Shown one piece after another: positions 1 to 7,703 of a stretch of 59,057 nucleotides of DNA. The translations under genes and the position numbers were made by a program. The notes beneath the pieces were generated by a model. The model saw only the letters and a list, made by a program, of their open reading frames with translations, was not told where the DNA came from and ran no database searches. Source of the DNA: Pontiellaceae bacterium B12227 (GTDB lineage Bacteria > Verrucomicrobiota > Kiritimatiellia > Kiritimatiellales > Pontiellaceae); NCBI GenBank assembly GCA_029432775.1, contig JAROAZ010000034.1:1-59057 (forward strand), in the 5' to 3' direction. The stretch's first letter is position 1. Every line of letters starts with the position of its first letter.

Positions 1-92
1 AGCCATCAAAAGCCCAAACTCAACCGGCATTACAGCCACTCGAAACCAGCTCAGATGTTATTCATTCCTTTCATAGGTTTTTTGACAGAACC

Positions 93-1022
93 TTAATCAG
101 TGTTGGCCCCTACCTGCCGTATCGCATATTCAGCGGTCATGCGCTGAATCTCCGCCACGCCGGGCTCCGGATTGCCACCAGCCTTCCGCCAGTTATGACC
201 GGACTTCTTTACGATGACCATTTCCACATCGGCCCCAACCTGATCGGCCTTCTTCTTGAGATGCGGCGCATGGGCATAGGGAATCGTTGCATCCGTGTCG
301 CCCTGCATCAGCAACAGCGGCGGGCTGCCCTTTTTGATCCAGTAGTAGGGGCTCATCTCCTTATATTCATCAGGGAACCTTGCGAACCCGCCATCCTTGC
401 CCGTTATCCTGAAACCAAACCGATCCGGATTCTTGTCCGACAGATCGGTTTTAAAGAGATTCACATCCGTAAAATCGGTCGGGCCGTACCACGAAATTCC
501 AGCCATTGGAACAACATCGCATCCAGCCAGGGATTCATCTCCGGTAAAGTTTACTGGATCAGCCAGCGTGAGCATCTGTGCGAGCTGTCCGCCGGCAGAA
601 TCGCCCCACACCACAATCCGGTTTGGATCAATGCCGTACTGCTTTGCATTTTTTTTCAGGAAACGCAGCCCGTCCATGGCATCCACCACGCAGTCGCGCA
701 TAACCACACCACTATTCTTTTTGCAGAGGCGATAATCGATGGAAACACAGACCATTCCTTTTTCAGCCACCTGCTCGAACACCGGACGCATCAGAGGAAG
801 CCCCCCCTTGTCTTTGCTTCCGGCCGCCCAGCCCCCGCCGTGCACATAGTACAGCACCGGCGCTTTGTCCGGCTTGCCGGCCGGAGGCAGATAGATATCC
901 ATCTTGAGTTGCCGCTTGCCCACCTGCTTATAGGTCACGGCCAGCACCGCTTTACCGGCCCAGTCGACCTTTGCATCAGACACCGCGACCGCACAAAAAA
1001 GTGCCAACACCAAACTCTTCAT
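93..1022 (-). CDS. Secreted alpha/beta-hydrolase (esterase/lipase-like)
   Basis: Predicted exported serine esterase of about 309 aa. I chose the ATG at 1022 because it directly begins a signal peptide (MKSLVLALFCAVAVSDA) and has GGGAG a few bases upstream; a longer frame to 1049 adds nine residues with no signal character. An HGGGW oxyanion-hole motif is followed by the nucleophile motif GDSAGGQ (Ser about residue 142). A late GDTDATIP segment would supply the Asp and SGHNW the His, the usual order in the hormone-sensitive-lipase/BD-FAE type of carbohydrate esterase. The substrate cannot be read from sequence. Removal of acetyl or other ester groups from a polysaccharide fits the neighbourhood but is inference. 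An 18-bp palindrome lies 55 bp upstream of the start, as it does for other exported proteins here. The gene is divergent from the helicase gene. Confidence 0.85.
   Translation of the reverse strand: MKSLVLALFCAVAVSDAKVDWAGKAVLAVTYKQVGKRQLKMDIYLPPAGKPDKAPVLYYVHGGGWAAGSKDKGGLPLMRPVFEQVAEKGMVCVSIDYRLCKKNSGVVMRDCVVDAMDGLRFLKKNAKQYGIDPNRIVVWGDSAGGQLAQMLTLADPVNFTGDESLAGCDVVPMAGISWYGPTDFTDVNLFKTDLSDKNPDRFGFRITGKDGGFARFPDEYKEMSPYYWIKKGSPPLLLMQGDTDATIPYAHAPHLKKKADQVGADVEMVIVKKSGHNWRKAGGNPEPGVAEIQRMTAEYAIRQVGANTD
497..511. repeat. 15-bp palindrome TTCCA-N5-TGGAA (copy inside esterase gene)
   Basis: The sequence is TTCCAGCCATTGGAA, the reverse-complement orientation of the tight form TTCCAATnnCTGGAA. 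Here the element encodes part of V-P-M-A-G-I. Confidence 0.7.
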
Positions 1023-1077
1023 CCATTTTCTCCCGACAATAAAAAGCACATATTAACAACCTTGGAGAACACTACCC

Positions 1078-1095
1078 ATCCCAATTTATTAGGAT
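1078..1095. promoter_or_regulatory. 18-bp palindromic operator-like site
   Basis: The sequence is ATCCCAATTTATTAGGAT, a near-perfect palindrome and one of five similar copies in the window. It ends 55 bp upstream of the esterase ATG on the minus strand. The recurrence before exported-protein genes suggests a shared regulator binding site; no regulator gene is seen nearby. Confidence 0.6.
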
Positions 1096-1476
1096 GCCAC
1101 TCCGCTTGCTTGGATTTGTTGCCGCTAATTGAAGCCTATACGTTTTTCAGATTAAGATTAAAGTGGGCGGTATGTTGTGGGTTTTCGATTTTTAACTCGT
1201 ATAATAACCGCTGAAAAAATGTCTCAGCATGAAATCCAGATCTCTCTGCGCCAGGGCGAGGAATACTCCGGAGTTCAGCCGGAATGTATTTGTGATTATT
1301 GGTCCAGCGGATGAATGCTGAGAGTAACCACGAAATGCACAGGAAACACAAAAAAGAAGTAATCTACCTGTTTTTGAGTATTATGTGTATCCTGTGGTTG
1401 AATCCCGCCGTGCGAATCACAACATTTAACCGCCGGAGCACTAGTATAAATGATAGATAAAGGCAGGTAGAGCAGG
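1096..1476. other. Intergenic region without a supported gene
   Basis: This divergent region separates the esterase from the helicase. I see no convincing coding frame. It contains a diffuse inverted repeat, with AACCACGAAATGCACAGGAA near 1326-1346 and TCCTGTGGTT near 1389-1399, which looks like a degenerate dispersed element. The helicase promoter must lie near its right end, where CTAGTATAAATGATAG at 1440-1455 could hold a -10 box. The sequence GGCAGGTAG before the ATG at 1477 is a plausible ribosome binding site. Confidence 0.5.
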
Positions 1477-3162
1477 ATGACATTTAGCCAATTGGGGTTA
1501 CGGAAAGAATTACTGGACGGCATTGAATTGCTAGGGTTTACAGCACCCACTGCGATCCAACGAGAAGTCATCCCCTTCATTCTCGAGGAAAAACGAGATC
1601 TCGTGGCTCTGGGCCAAACCGGGACGGGAAAAACGGGCGCATTCGGTTTTCCTACTCTTGAACAAATCGATCTTGAAAGCAAAAAGACGCAAGCGCTGAT
1701 CCTATGTCCGACACGCGAGCTCTGCATCCAGATTACCCACGATTTTAAAAACTTTTCAAAAAAGCTTCCCGGATTGCGAACCTTGGCACTCTACGGAGGC
1801 GCTGACATCCGCCCGCAGCTCGACGGCCTTGACCGCGGTGCACAGATTATTGTGGCCACGCCCGGTCGTTTGCTGGATCTAATGCGCACGCGCAAGGCAA
1901 AGCTTTTCGCCGTGGAACGCCTGGTCCTGGATGAAGCGGATGAAATGCTGAATATGGGGTTTGAAGAGGACCTCAATTCCATTCTCGATGAAGTACCCCC
2001 GGCCGCCCAACGCCTGCTCTTTTCGGCCACGATGCCCCAGCGGGTAACGCGTATGATGCACAACTACATGAACGATCCGCATGAAATCACCATTGGGGAG
2101 CGCAACACGCTCTCCGAGCTCGTGGAGCATCAGGTTTTATTGGTCCATGCCAAAGATCACTATGCCGGGTTGCGCCGTGTGCTCGATGCCACGCCCGGGA
2201 TCTACGGCCTCATTTTTTGCCGTACGAAAGCGGATACGCAGTTGATTTCGGATCGGCTGCATAACGATGGATTCAAAACGGCCGCCTTGCATGGCGATCT
2301 GCTGCATGAGGAGCGGGAAGCAGTCATGAAACAGTTCCGCGCGCACCAGGTTAAAATCGTTGTGGCCACCGATGTTGCAGCGCGCGGGTTACACTTTAAT
2401 GACCTGACGCATGTGATCCATTACACGATTCCCGAGGATCAAAATACCTATACGCACCGGAGCGGACGAACCGGACGCGCGGGAAAAAGAGGCGTCTCAC
2501 TGGTCATCATTCATGCGCGGGAAAAATTTAAGCTCGAACGGATTGAAAAGATCCTGGGCCAAACCTTTAAAAAGCTCCCCATTCCCTCCGGGGAATCCAT
2601 TGGGCGCATTCAGCTTCAACAGCTGCTTCACAAAACCGACGTCTCCAATGCCTCCCTCGAAGAAATCAGCGCCACCCTCGAAAAACTCGCCCCATCCGAA
2701 GACATCGATGCAGACGCTCTGATGAAGGCTCACAATACGGTGGACTATTATCGCGTCACCCCCGAACTCAGCAGCGAACCCGAAAAAGTAAAGCCCAGAA
2801 AAAAAACCGCCGGCAGCATGACCGGCCGCGAAGCCCGCGAAAAACATGTGCCCCGCGAAATGACGGAAGGCATGATTGAGCTCGTCGCAAATATTGGAAA
2901 ACGCAATGAGCTTAGCGCAGAAGGCTTGAGCGAGCTGATGAATCAATGCGGCAAAACCATTCCATTGGGGCGGATTAATATCGTGGAAATGCAGACCTAT
3001 TTCGAAGTCCCCTACCCGCTCTCTCACGAGATCATCAACCACTTCAAACAAAACCCAACCGAATATGGCGGTCGCCCGCTCAACGTGGCCTTTGCCGGAA
3101 ACGCCAAACCGATGAAAACCAAGAAACCAAATCCCCGCAGCGGTAAGCGGAGAAATAAATAA
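1477..3162 (+). CDS. DEAD-box ATP-dependent RNA helicase (DeaD/CsdA-like)
   Basis: Cytoplasmic RNA helicase of 561 aa that unwinds structured RNA, with likely roles in ribosome assembly or mRNA turnover. All core motifs are visible: Q motif (GFTAPTAIQ), motif I (GQTGTGKTG), Ia (PTRELCIQ), TPGRL, DEAD (VLDEADEML), SAT (LFSATMP), motif IV (GLIFCRT), motif V (VATDVAARGLH) and motif VI (HRSGRTGRAGKRG). After a linker, residues about 470-540 (ANIGKRNELS through EVPYPLSHEIINHF) resemble the small RNA-binding domain that follows the helicase core in DbpA/CsdA proteins. The tail is Lys/Arg rich (RSGKRRNK). No signal peptide. It is one of only two plus-strand genes and probably a housekeeping gene flanking the polysaccharide cluster. 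Confidence 0.95.
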   Translation: MTFSQLGLRKELLDGIELLGFTAPTAIQREVIPFILEEKRDLVALGQTGTGKTGAFGFPTLEQIDLESKKTQALILCPTRELCIQITHDFKNFSKKLPGLRTLALYGGADIRPQLDGLDRGAQIIVATPGRLLDLMRTRKAKLFAVERLVLDEADEMLNMGFEEDLNSILDEVPPAAQRLLFSATMPQRVTRMMHNYMNDPHEITIGERNTLSELVEHQVLLVHAKDHYAGLRRVLDATPGIYGLIFCRTKADTQLISDRLHNDGFKTAALHGDLLHEEREAVMKQFRAHQVKIVVATDVAARGLHFNDLTHVIHYTIPEDQNTYTHRSGRTGRAGKRGVSLVIIHAREKFKLERIEKILGQTFKKLPIPSGESIGRIQLQQLLHKTDVSNASLEEISATLEKLAPSEDIDADALMKAHNTVDYYRVTPELSSEPEKVKPRKKTAGSMTGREAREKHVPREMTEGMIELVANIGKRNELSAEGLSELMNQCGKTIPLGRINIVEMQTYFEVPYPLSHEIINHFKQNPTEYGGRPLNVAFAGNAKPMKTKKPNPRSGKRRNK

Positions 3163-3188
3163 CCGCCCCTTCTTAGATGATTAATCCT

Positions 3189-3222
3189 TGCTGCGGAGCT
3201 GAGAGCGCTGCGTTTTTTATTT
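3189..3222 (+). terminator. Possible intrinsic terminator after the helicase gene
   Basis: An imperfect hairpin with wobble pairs and one mismatch (TGCGGAGCT / AGCGCTGCG) is followed directly by TTTTTTATTT. The stem is weak but the position, 27 bases after the stop codon, is right. Confidence 0.4.
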
Positions 3223-3227
3223 AATAT

Positions 3228-3242
3228 TTCCAATTCCTGGAA
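3228..3242. repeat. 15-bp palindrome TTCCAATTCCTGGAA (intergenic copy)
   Basis: Exact tight-form copy of the dispersed TTCCAATnnCTGGAA element, placed just after the helicase terminator candidate. Confidence 0.75.
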
Positions 3243-3537
3243 GCGGTCGAACCCGACCGATGAATCGTTCAACGAAAACTGGAGATGAAGCATCCCGAAA
3301 ACCATCGCACCAACTTCTGCCCTAACGACGGGAGAGCGGACGCATATAGCCCCGCCTTGATCGACAATCCACCAACAAGACAGGAGCTCGAATACGCCCT
3401 CTTCGTCACGCAAAAAACGAAAGATGCCCAACAAGTGGGAAGATTCGTCATGTTGCTTAAATGAGTGACACCACACAACCTCCTTCCCTATGCTGGGATC
3501 TCGAAAAAAAAACCGGAACCAAAGGTTAATCCTCGAC

Positions 3538-5943
3538 ATGTATAAGTCATTGATCACATTTATTACACTTGGACTGCTTACAGGAACCGGAGTTGGGGCC
3601 GCAGGCGCCGAGTCACCGGGTTCGATTGAAAGCGCGGCCATTCAACCGGCATGGGCGCCCGATAGTTCTGCTCTCTATATTCAACACCAAGGAGGACTTG
3701 TCCGGATTGATACACGAACCGGGACGAAAGAACGGATCCAGGACGCCAAAGAACTTAAAGACCATTTCGGTGGACAGCTACCGGTCATTCATCGTTTCAA
3801 GATTGCCGCAAACGGCTCCGTCATCAGTCTTGCCGCACATCAGGGCATGGTCAAAGTGCTACGCATGGAGAACGGTCGAATAACTCCCGTCGCACCGGGA
3901 AATGACCCGTTCGCGATCAAACCACAGAAAGTGACGAACCATAGCAAAAGTGCCAAAGGCAGCGGTGCGTCCAAAATCTATTTTGTGAACAACACTGCTG
4001 ACTCCGTCGAGATCGTCTGGATTTCAGGAGCTGGCGAGCGCAAAAAATACACCACGCTCAAACCCGGCGAAACATACGCCCAGAACACCTATGCCGGACA
4101 TCTGTTCATCTGTGGCGGCGTTGCCTTCCGCGCCGAAAAGAGACCGGGCATGGCCTACCTAGGGTCAAAACCCGTTAAAAAAATCATAGGAAAAGCAGAT
4201 CCCAATGATTGGAAGGCCGGGTTTAAGGATTATAATTTTCAAATTACCCATAGAACAACAGGCAAAACCACGCAGTTGACTTCCAATGGTTCCAGCGACT
4301 GGAAATACAAAGGCCCCGTCTATTGGTCGCCGGATCAAAAACAGGTGGTGGTCTTTCGCGAAAAAAAAGGAACCGACCGGCACATTGACATCATCGAATC
4401 AGCTCCCGACGATCAGCTCCAGCCAAAAACAAAATCCATCCGTTATCTCAAGCCGGGCGATGAGCTGGATATGGCCAAACCCCATCTGTTTAATCTTCCA
4501 ACCGGAACAGAACTTGAACTCGACGATACGTTGTTTTCCAATCCCTGGAACATTACGCGCGTGCACTGGGCTCCCGACAGCAAACACTTCTTTTTTCTCT
4601 ATAATGAACGGGGACACCAGACCATGCGCTTGATTGCCGTTCAGGCCGCGACAGGAAAGACTGCTGCCGTGATCGAAGAGACCAGCTCCACGTTTATCAA
4701 CTATTCCAATAAAACCTTCCTGCATCATCTCGATAAAACCGACGAAGTCATCTGGATGTCGGAACGCAGTGGGTGGAATCATCTCTATCTGGTGAATCGG
4801 AAAACCGGCAAGTCGCAGCCGATCACCTCCGGCGAATGGGTGGTGCGCGGAGTCGAAAAGGTTGATGAAGAGAACCGGCAGATCTGGTTCCGCGTTCTCG
4901 GAGTTCACCCCGATCAGGATCCCTATTATGAGCATTTTGCCCGAGTCAATTTTGATGGCTCCGGACTGGTCATCCTCACCGAAGGGAACGGTATGCATGA
5001 AGTCCAGTTTTCCAATGATCGGAAATTTTACACCGACACCTGGTCACGTATTAACCACCCCCCTTTTCATGAGTTGCGCCGTTCATCTGACGGAAAAAAA
5101 GTGACCGATCTCGGAAAGGCCGGTCTCTCGAAAAACCTTGCCGCCCTTCCCTTCCTGCCGGAGCCGTTTGTTGCAAAGGGGCGCGATGGAAAAACCGACA
5201 TCTATGGGGTCATTTATCGCCCGGCTGATTTTAACCCCGAAAAAGCCTATCCGGTGATCGAAATTATCTATGCCGGCCCGCATGGCTATTTTGTACCCAA
5301 GGCCTATAAAAACAACCATGGTGCCTTCCGCATGGCGGACCTTGGTTATATCGTAGTTCAGATTGATGGCATGGGGACCAACTGGCGCTCAAAAGAATTT
5401 CATGATGTCTGCTGGAAAAACCTGAAAGATTCCGGATTCCCCGATCGCATTGCGTGGCTGAAAGCCGCCGCAGCCACCTATCCGTATATGGATTTGACCC
5501 GCGTCGGCATCTATGGAGGATCGGCCGGCGGCCAGAGCGCCATGCGTGCAGTGCTCGACCATGCCGGCTTTTATAAAGCTGCGGCCGCCGACTGCGGTTG
5601 CCACGATAACCGCATGGATAAGATCTGGTGGAACGAAGCCTGGATGGGCTGGCCCGTCGACAAGAGCTATGAACGCAGTTCCAATATGGTTGATGCCCAT
5701 AAGCTGGGAGGCAAGCTGTTGCTGACCGTCGGCATGATGGATACCAATGTCGATCCCTCATCGACCTTGCAGGTGGTCGAAGCGCTCATCAAAGCCAACA
5801 AGGATTTCGACTTTATCCCTTTCCCTTCCCGCGGTCACGGGGCAGGAGGAAGTAAATATGGCGTACAGAAGCGGGATGAATTTTTCATCCGCCACCTCGG
5901 CACCTGCGACCTTCCGCCAGCAGGCAGCCCAACTACGTTTTGA
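3538..5943 (+). CDS. Exported S9 family prolyl oligopeptidase (DPP IV-like)
   Basis: Serine exopeptidase/oligopeptidase of about 801 aa, predicted to act outside the cytoplasm. The start at 3538 gives a signal peptide (MYKSLITFITLGLLTG through GAAGAES); an upstream in-frame ATG at 3490 would put a charged 16-residue extension in front of it. Residues about 30-530 form a WD/DPP IV N-terminal beta-propeller-like region (WAPDSSALYIQ, VYWSPDQKQVVV, VHWAPDSKHFFFL, WMSERSGWNHLYL). The C-terminal alpha/beta-hydrolase domain carries GIYGGSAGG (Ser662), GMMDTNVDP (Asp735) and SRGHG (His767), a complete catalytic triad. It converges with the sulfatase gene at 6096. It is probably peptide scavenging rather than part of the polysaccharide pathway. 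Two copies of the 15-bp palindrome (4290, 4536) lie within it. Confidence 0.92.
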   Translation: MYKSLITFITLGLLTGTGVGAAGAESPGSIESAAIQPAWAPDSSALYIQHQGGLVRIDTRTGTKERIQDAKELKDHFGGQLPVIHRFKIAANGSVISLAAHQGMVKVLRMENGRITPVAPGNDPFAIKPQKVTNHSKSAKGSGASKIYFVNNTADSVEIVWISGAGERKKYTTLKPGETYAQNTYAGHLFICGGVAFRAEKRPGMAYLGSKPVKKIIGKADPNDWKAGFKDYNFQITHRTTGKTTQLTSNGSSDWKYKGPVYWSPDQKQVVVFREKKGTDRHIDIIESAPDDQLQPKTKSIRYLKPGDELDMAKPHLFNLPTGTELELDDTLFSNPWNITRVHWAPDSKHFFFLYNERGHQTMRLIAVQAATGKTAAVIEETSSTFINYSNKTFLHHLDKTDEVIWMSERSGWNHLYLVNRKTGKSQPITSGEWVVRGVEKVDEENRQIWFRVLGVHPDQDPYYEHFARVNFDGSGLVILTEGNGMHEVQFSNDRKFYTDTWSRINHPPFHELRRSSDGKKVTDLGKAGLSKNLAALPFLPEPFVAKGRDGKTDIYGVIYRPADFNPEKAYPVIEIIYAGPHGYFVPKAYKNNHGAFRMADLGYIVVQIDGMGTNWRSKEFHDVCWKNLKDSGFPDRIAWLKAAAATYPYMDLTRVGIYGGSAGGQSAMRAVLDHAGFYKAAAADCGCHDNRMDKIWWNEAWMGWPVDKSYERSSNMVDAHKLGGKLLLTVGMMDTNVDPSSTLQVVEALIKANKDFDFIPFPSRGHGAGGSKYGVQKRDEFFIRHLGTCDLPPAGSPTTF
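4290..4304. repeat. 15-bp palindrome TTCCA-N5-TGGAA (copy inside S9 peptidase)
   Basis: The sequence is TTCCAGCGACTGGAA. It fits the loose form only, in codon phase xxT TCC (encoding S-S-D-W-K). Confidence 0.5.
4536..4550. repeat. 15-bp palindrome TTCCAATCCCTGGAA (copy inside S9 peptidase)
   Basis: Exact tight form, read in a different codon phase (F-S-N-P-W-N) from the copies in the esterase and sulfatases. This argues that the DNA sequence, not a shared peptide, is conserved. Confidence 0.7.
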
Positions 5944-6095
5944 TTAGCCTGAACATTTTCGAGGTGGGTATGGCTCGGACAGAGCCTCGCCCTCCACGAA
6001 AAAAACGCAGTACGCCGCTAGTTGCAGAGTATTCAATTCAAGGCTTCGCAATGAACCTACCTGCAAAGTTAACTGTGGGTCGTAGCTTCCGCGGA

Positions 6096-7610
6096 TCATT
6101 TTCTTTTTTTCTTCGATCCGGCTTTTTTGGGCTTGGCCAACAGGGTTTCTTTTTCAGACCAATCGGCGTTGCGGTCAAAGATCGTGCCGTACGGCTGGTA
6201 ATTGTGGTATGGAACGGCCTCGGCCTTCCAGTGGGACAGATGCTGGTCATAGGTTTTCCGCATCTGCTGCATGGCCGAGCTGTATTCGGGATTGGCGGCC
6301 TGGTTGGTCAACTCCAGGGCGTCCTTGCTCAGATGATAGAGCTCTTCGGTTTCTTCGAAACCTTCCCCCGCATAGCCCCAGTGAATGTATTTCATATCCT
6401 TGGTCACCACCGCCATTGCATGGGTTGGCTTCTTACCCCAGACATTGATCAGCGCGAGTGATTCGTGAATCGCTTCCTGCGGCTTATCATAGAGCGTCAT
6501 GAGGTCAGCTCCATCCATGTTTCCAGGGATTGGAAGTCCCGCCATTTTCAAAATGGTTGGAGCAAAATCAATATTGCCGGTCAACGCATCGGAACGCAGC
6601 TGTTTTCCAGCGTTTGGATGGCGTGGGTCATAGATAATCATCGGAACGCGCGTGGCCTCCTCATAGGGCAGCACCTTGGAGCCATAGCCGTGCGAGCCGC
6701 AGAAGAAACCGTTATCAGAGGTATAGATGATCACCGTATTATCGGCGACTTCCTGCTCTTCCAACGCCTTGCGGAGCATGCCGACGGCGACATCGATGGC
6801 ATAGATCTGTTGATGATAGGTCGCCATGACTTCATCGTATTTATCGGAATAGTGCCACGAGTGGAACCGATCGTACTGGCGGTCCTGCTTACTCTGCTTC
6901 GAAAAGTGCTCGCCGTTTTCACGGCCGTAGTTTTCCGGCTTCTTAAAGGTTTTTCCGGCATACACATCATCAAATTTCGGATCCGGCGTCGCGGGTTTGT
7001 GCGGCGCCTTGAAGCTGATCGACAGACAGAATGGTTTGCCGGCCTTGGCGGAATCGCGAATAAAGTCGCGCCCGAACGCACCGTAGGAGAGCGTCGAATG
7101 CGGATACTCCTTTGCATAGGCTGCCATCGACTTGTTCCTGGCCGTTGCATACTGGGTCTGCCCGGGACTCCCGCCCCAACGGTCGAAGTCGTCGGCAGGC
7201 AGTGCGAGTTTCTTTCCATCCGGTTCTTCGACCAGATCGAAACCGAACTTACCGGCAAAGGCAGTCAGATATCCCGCTTCACGTAGTAACATGGGATAAG
7301 ATTTTTTCCAGGTGTCTGTCAGCATATGACCATGGTCAAAATTGCAGCCGGTCTTGTACTCATACATACCGGTCATCACCGTGGCGCGCGAGGCCATGCA
7401 GATGGCAGTGGTATCATAGTGGTTATCAAAGGCCATTCCGTCCGATGCCAACCGATCAATGTTCGGCGTCTTTACATCGGTATTGCCATAACATCCCAAC
7501 GTGTAGGTGCTCTGGTCGTCCGACATCAGGTAGATGATGTTCGGTCTTTTCTCCGCGTTGACAAAAGCGGTCGAAAGTAAAGCCGCAGCAAGTATGATGA
7601 TTCGCTTCAT
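6096..7610 (-). CDS. Exported sulfatase, formylglycine type (CMASR)
   Basis: Type I sulfatase of 504 aa, last gene of the seven-gene cluster running down from 17.3 kb. Signal peptide MKRIIILAAALLSTAFVNA is followed by the sulfatase N-terminal metal site NIIYLMSDDQ (Asp31, Asp32). The activation motif C-M-A-S-R (Cys71) fits C-x-P/A-x-R, so Cys71 would be converted to formylglycine. Further family signatures are GKFGFD, YTSDNGFFCGSHG and TRVPMIIYDPRHP. The C-terminus ends in a Lys-rich tail (KPKKAGSKKKRK). It would hydrolyse sulfate esters of a glycan in the periplasm or outside the cell; the position cleaved cannot be read. A 93-base gap separates it from the preceding sulfatase. The tight-form palindrome at 6521-6535 lies in the codons for L-P-I-P-G-N. 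Confidence 0.93.
   Translation of the reverse strand: MKRIIILAAALLSTAFVNAEKRPNIIYLMSDDQSTYTLGCYGNTDVKTPNIDRLASDGMAFDNHYDTTAICMASRATVMTGMYEYKTGCNFDHGHMLTDTWKKSYPMLLREAGYLTAFAGKFGFDLVEEPDGKKLALPADDFDRWGGSPGQTQYATARNKSMAAYAKEYPHSTLSYGAFGRDFIRDSAKAGKPFCLSISFKAPHKPATPDPKFDDVYAGKTFKKPENYGRENGEHFSKQSKQDRQYDRFHSWHYSDKYDEVMATYHQQIYAIDVAVGMLRKALEEQEVADNTVIIYTSDNGFFCGSHGYGSKVLPYEEATRVPMIIYDPRHPNAGKQLRSDALTGNIDFAPTILKMAGLPIPGNMDGADLMTLYDKPQEAIHESLALINVWGKKPTHAMAVVTKDMKYIHWGYAGEGFEETEELYHLSKDALELTNQAANPEYSSAMQQMRKTYDQHLSHWKAEAVPYHNYQPYGTIFDRNADWSEKETLLAKPKKAGSKKKRK
6521..6535. repeat. 15-bp palindrome TTCCAGGGATTGGAA (copy inside sulfatase)
   Basis: Tight-form copy in reverse orientation, identical to the copy at 23279 inside an unrelated GH29 gene. 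Confidence 0.7.
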
Positions 7611-7703
7611 TATAAATTCCTTTAGTGGCTATATTTATCAGACAGGGTAACTGGATCGCCTGAATACAACATCCTGTCTATCCGGTAATCTTGTCAAAGC
7701 TAT

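Larger units (their letters stand above)
3163..3537. other. Intergenic region between helicase and peptidase genes
   Basis: The stretch holds the possible terminator and one copy of the 15-bp palindrome. A 59-codon frame (3285-3464, starting MKHPENHRTN) is open on the plus strand but has no properly spaced ribosome binding site and no recognised similarity, so I do not call it a gene. The start of the peptidase gene follows with AAAGG about 15 bases before the ATG at 3538. Confidence 0.5.

Noticed and set aside
195..1214. Long plus-strand open frames opposite minus-strand genes (also 11989-13008, 15380-16297, 18997-20133)
   Set aside because: They mirror well-supported enzymes with signal peptides and catalytic motifs. 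Their translations are His/Arg-rich and low in family signatures, as expected for antisense shadows.
3285..3464. 59-codon plus-strand frame between helicase and peptidase genes
   Set aside because: The purine-rich stretch before the ATG touches the start codon, the minus strand is also open across it, and no similarity is recognised.
5944..6095. Terminator between the convergent peptidase and sulfatase genes
   Set aside because: A T-run occurs on the minus strand (GCGTTTTTTTCG) but no stable stem precedes it.
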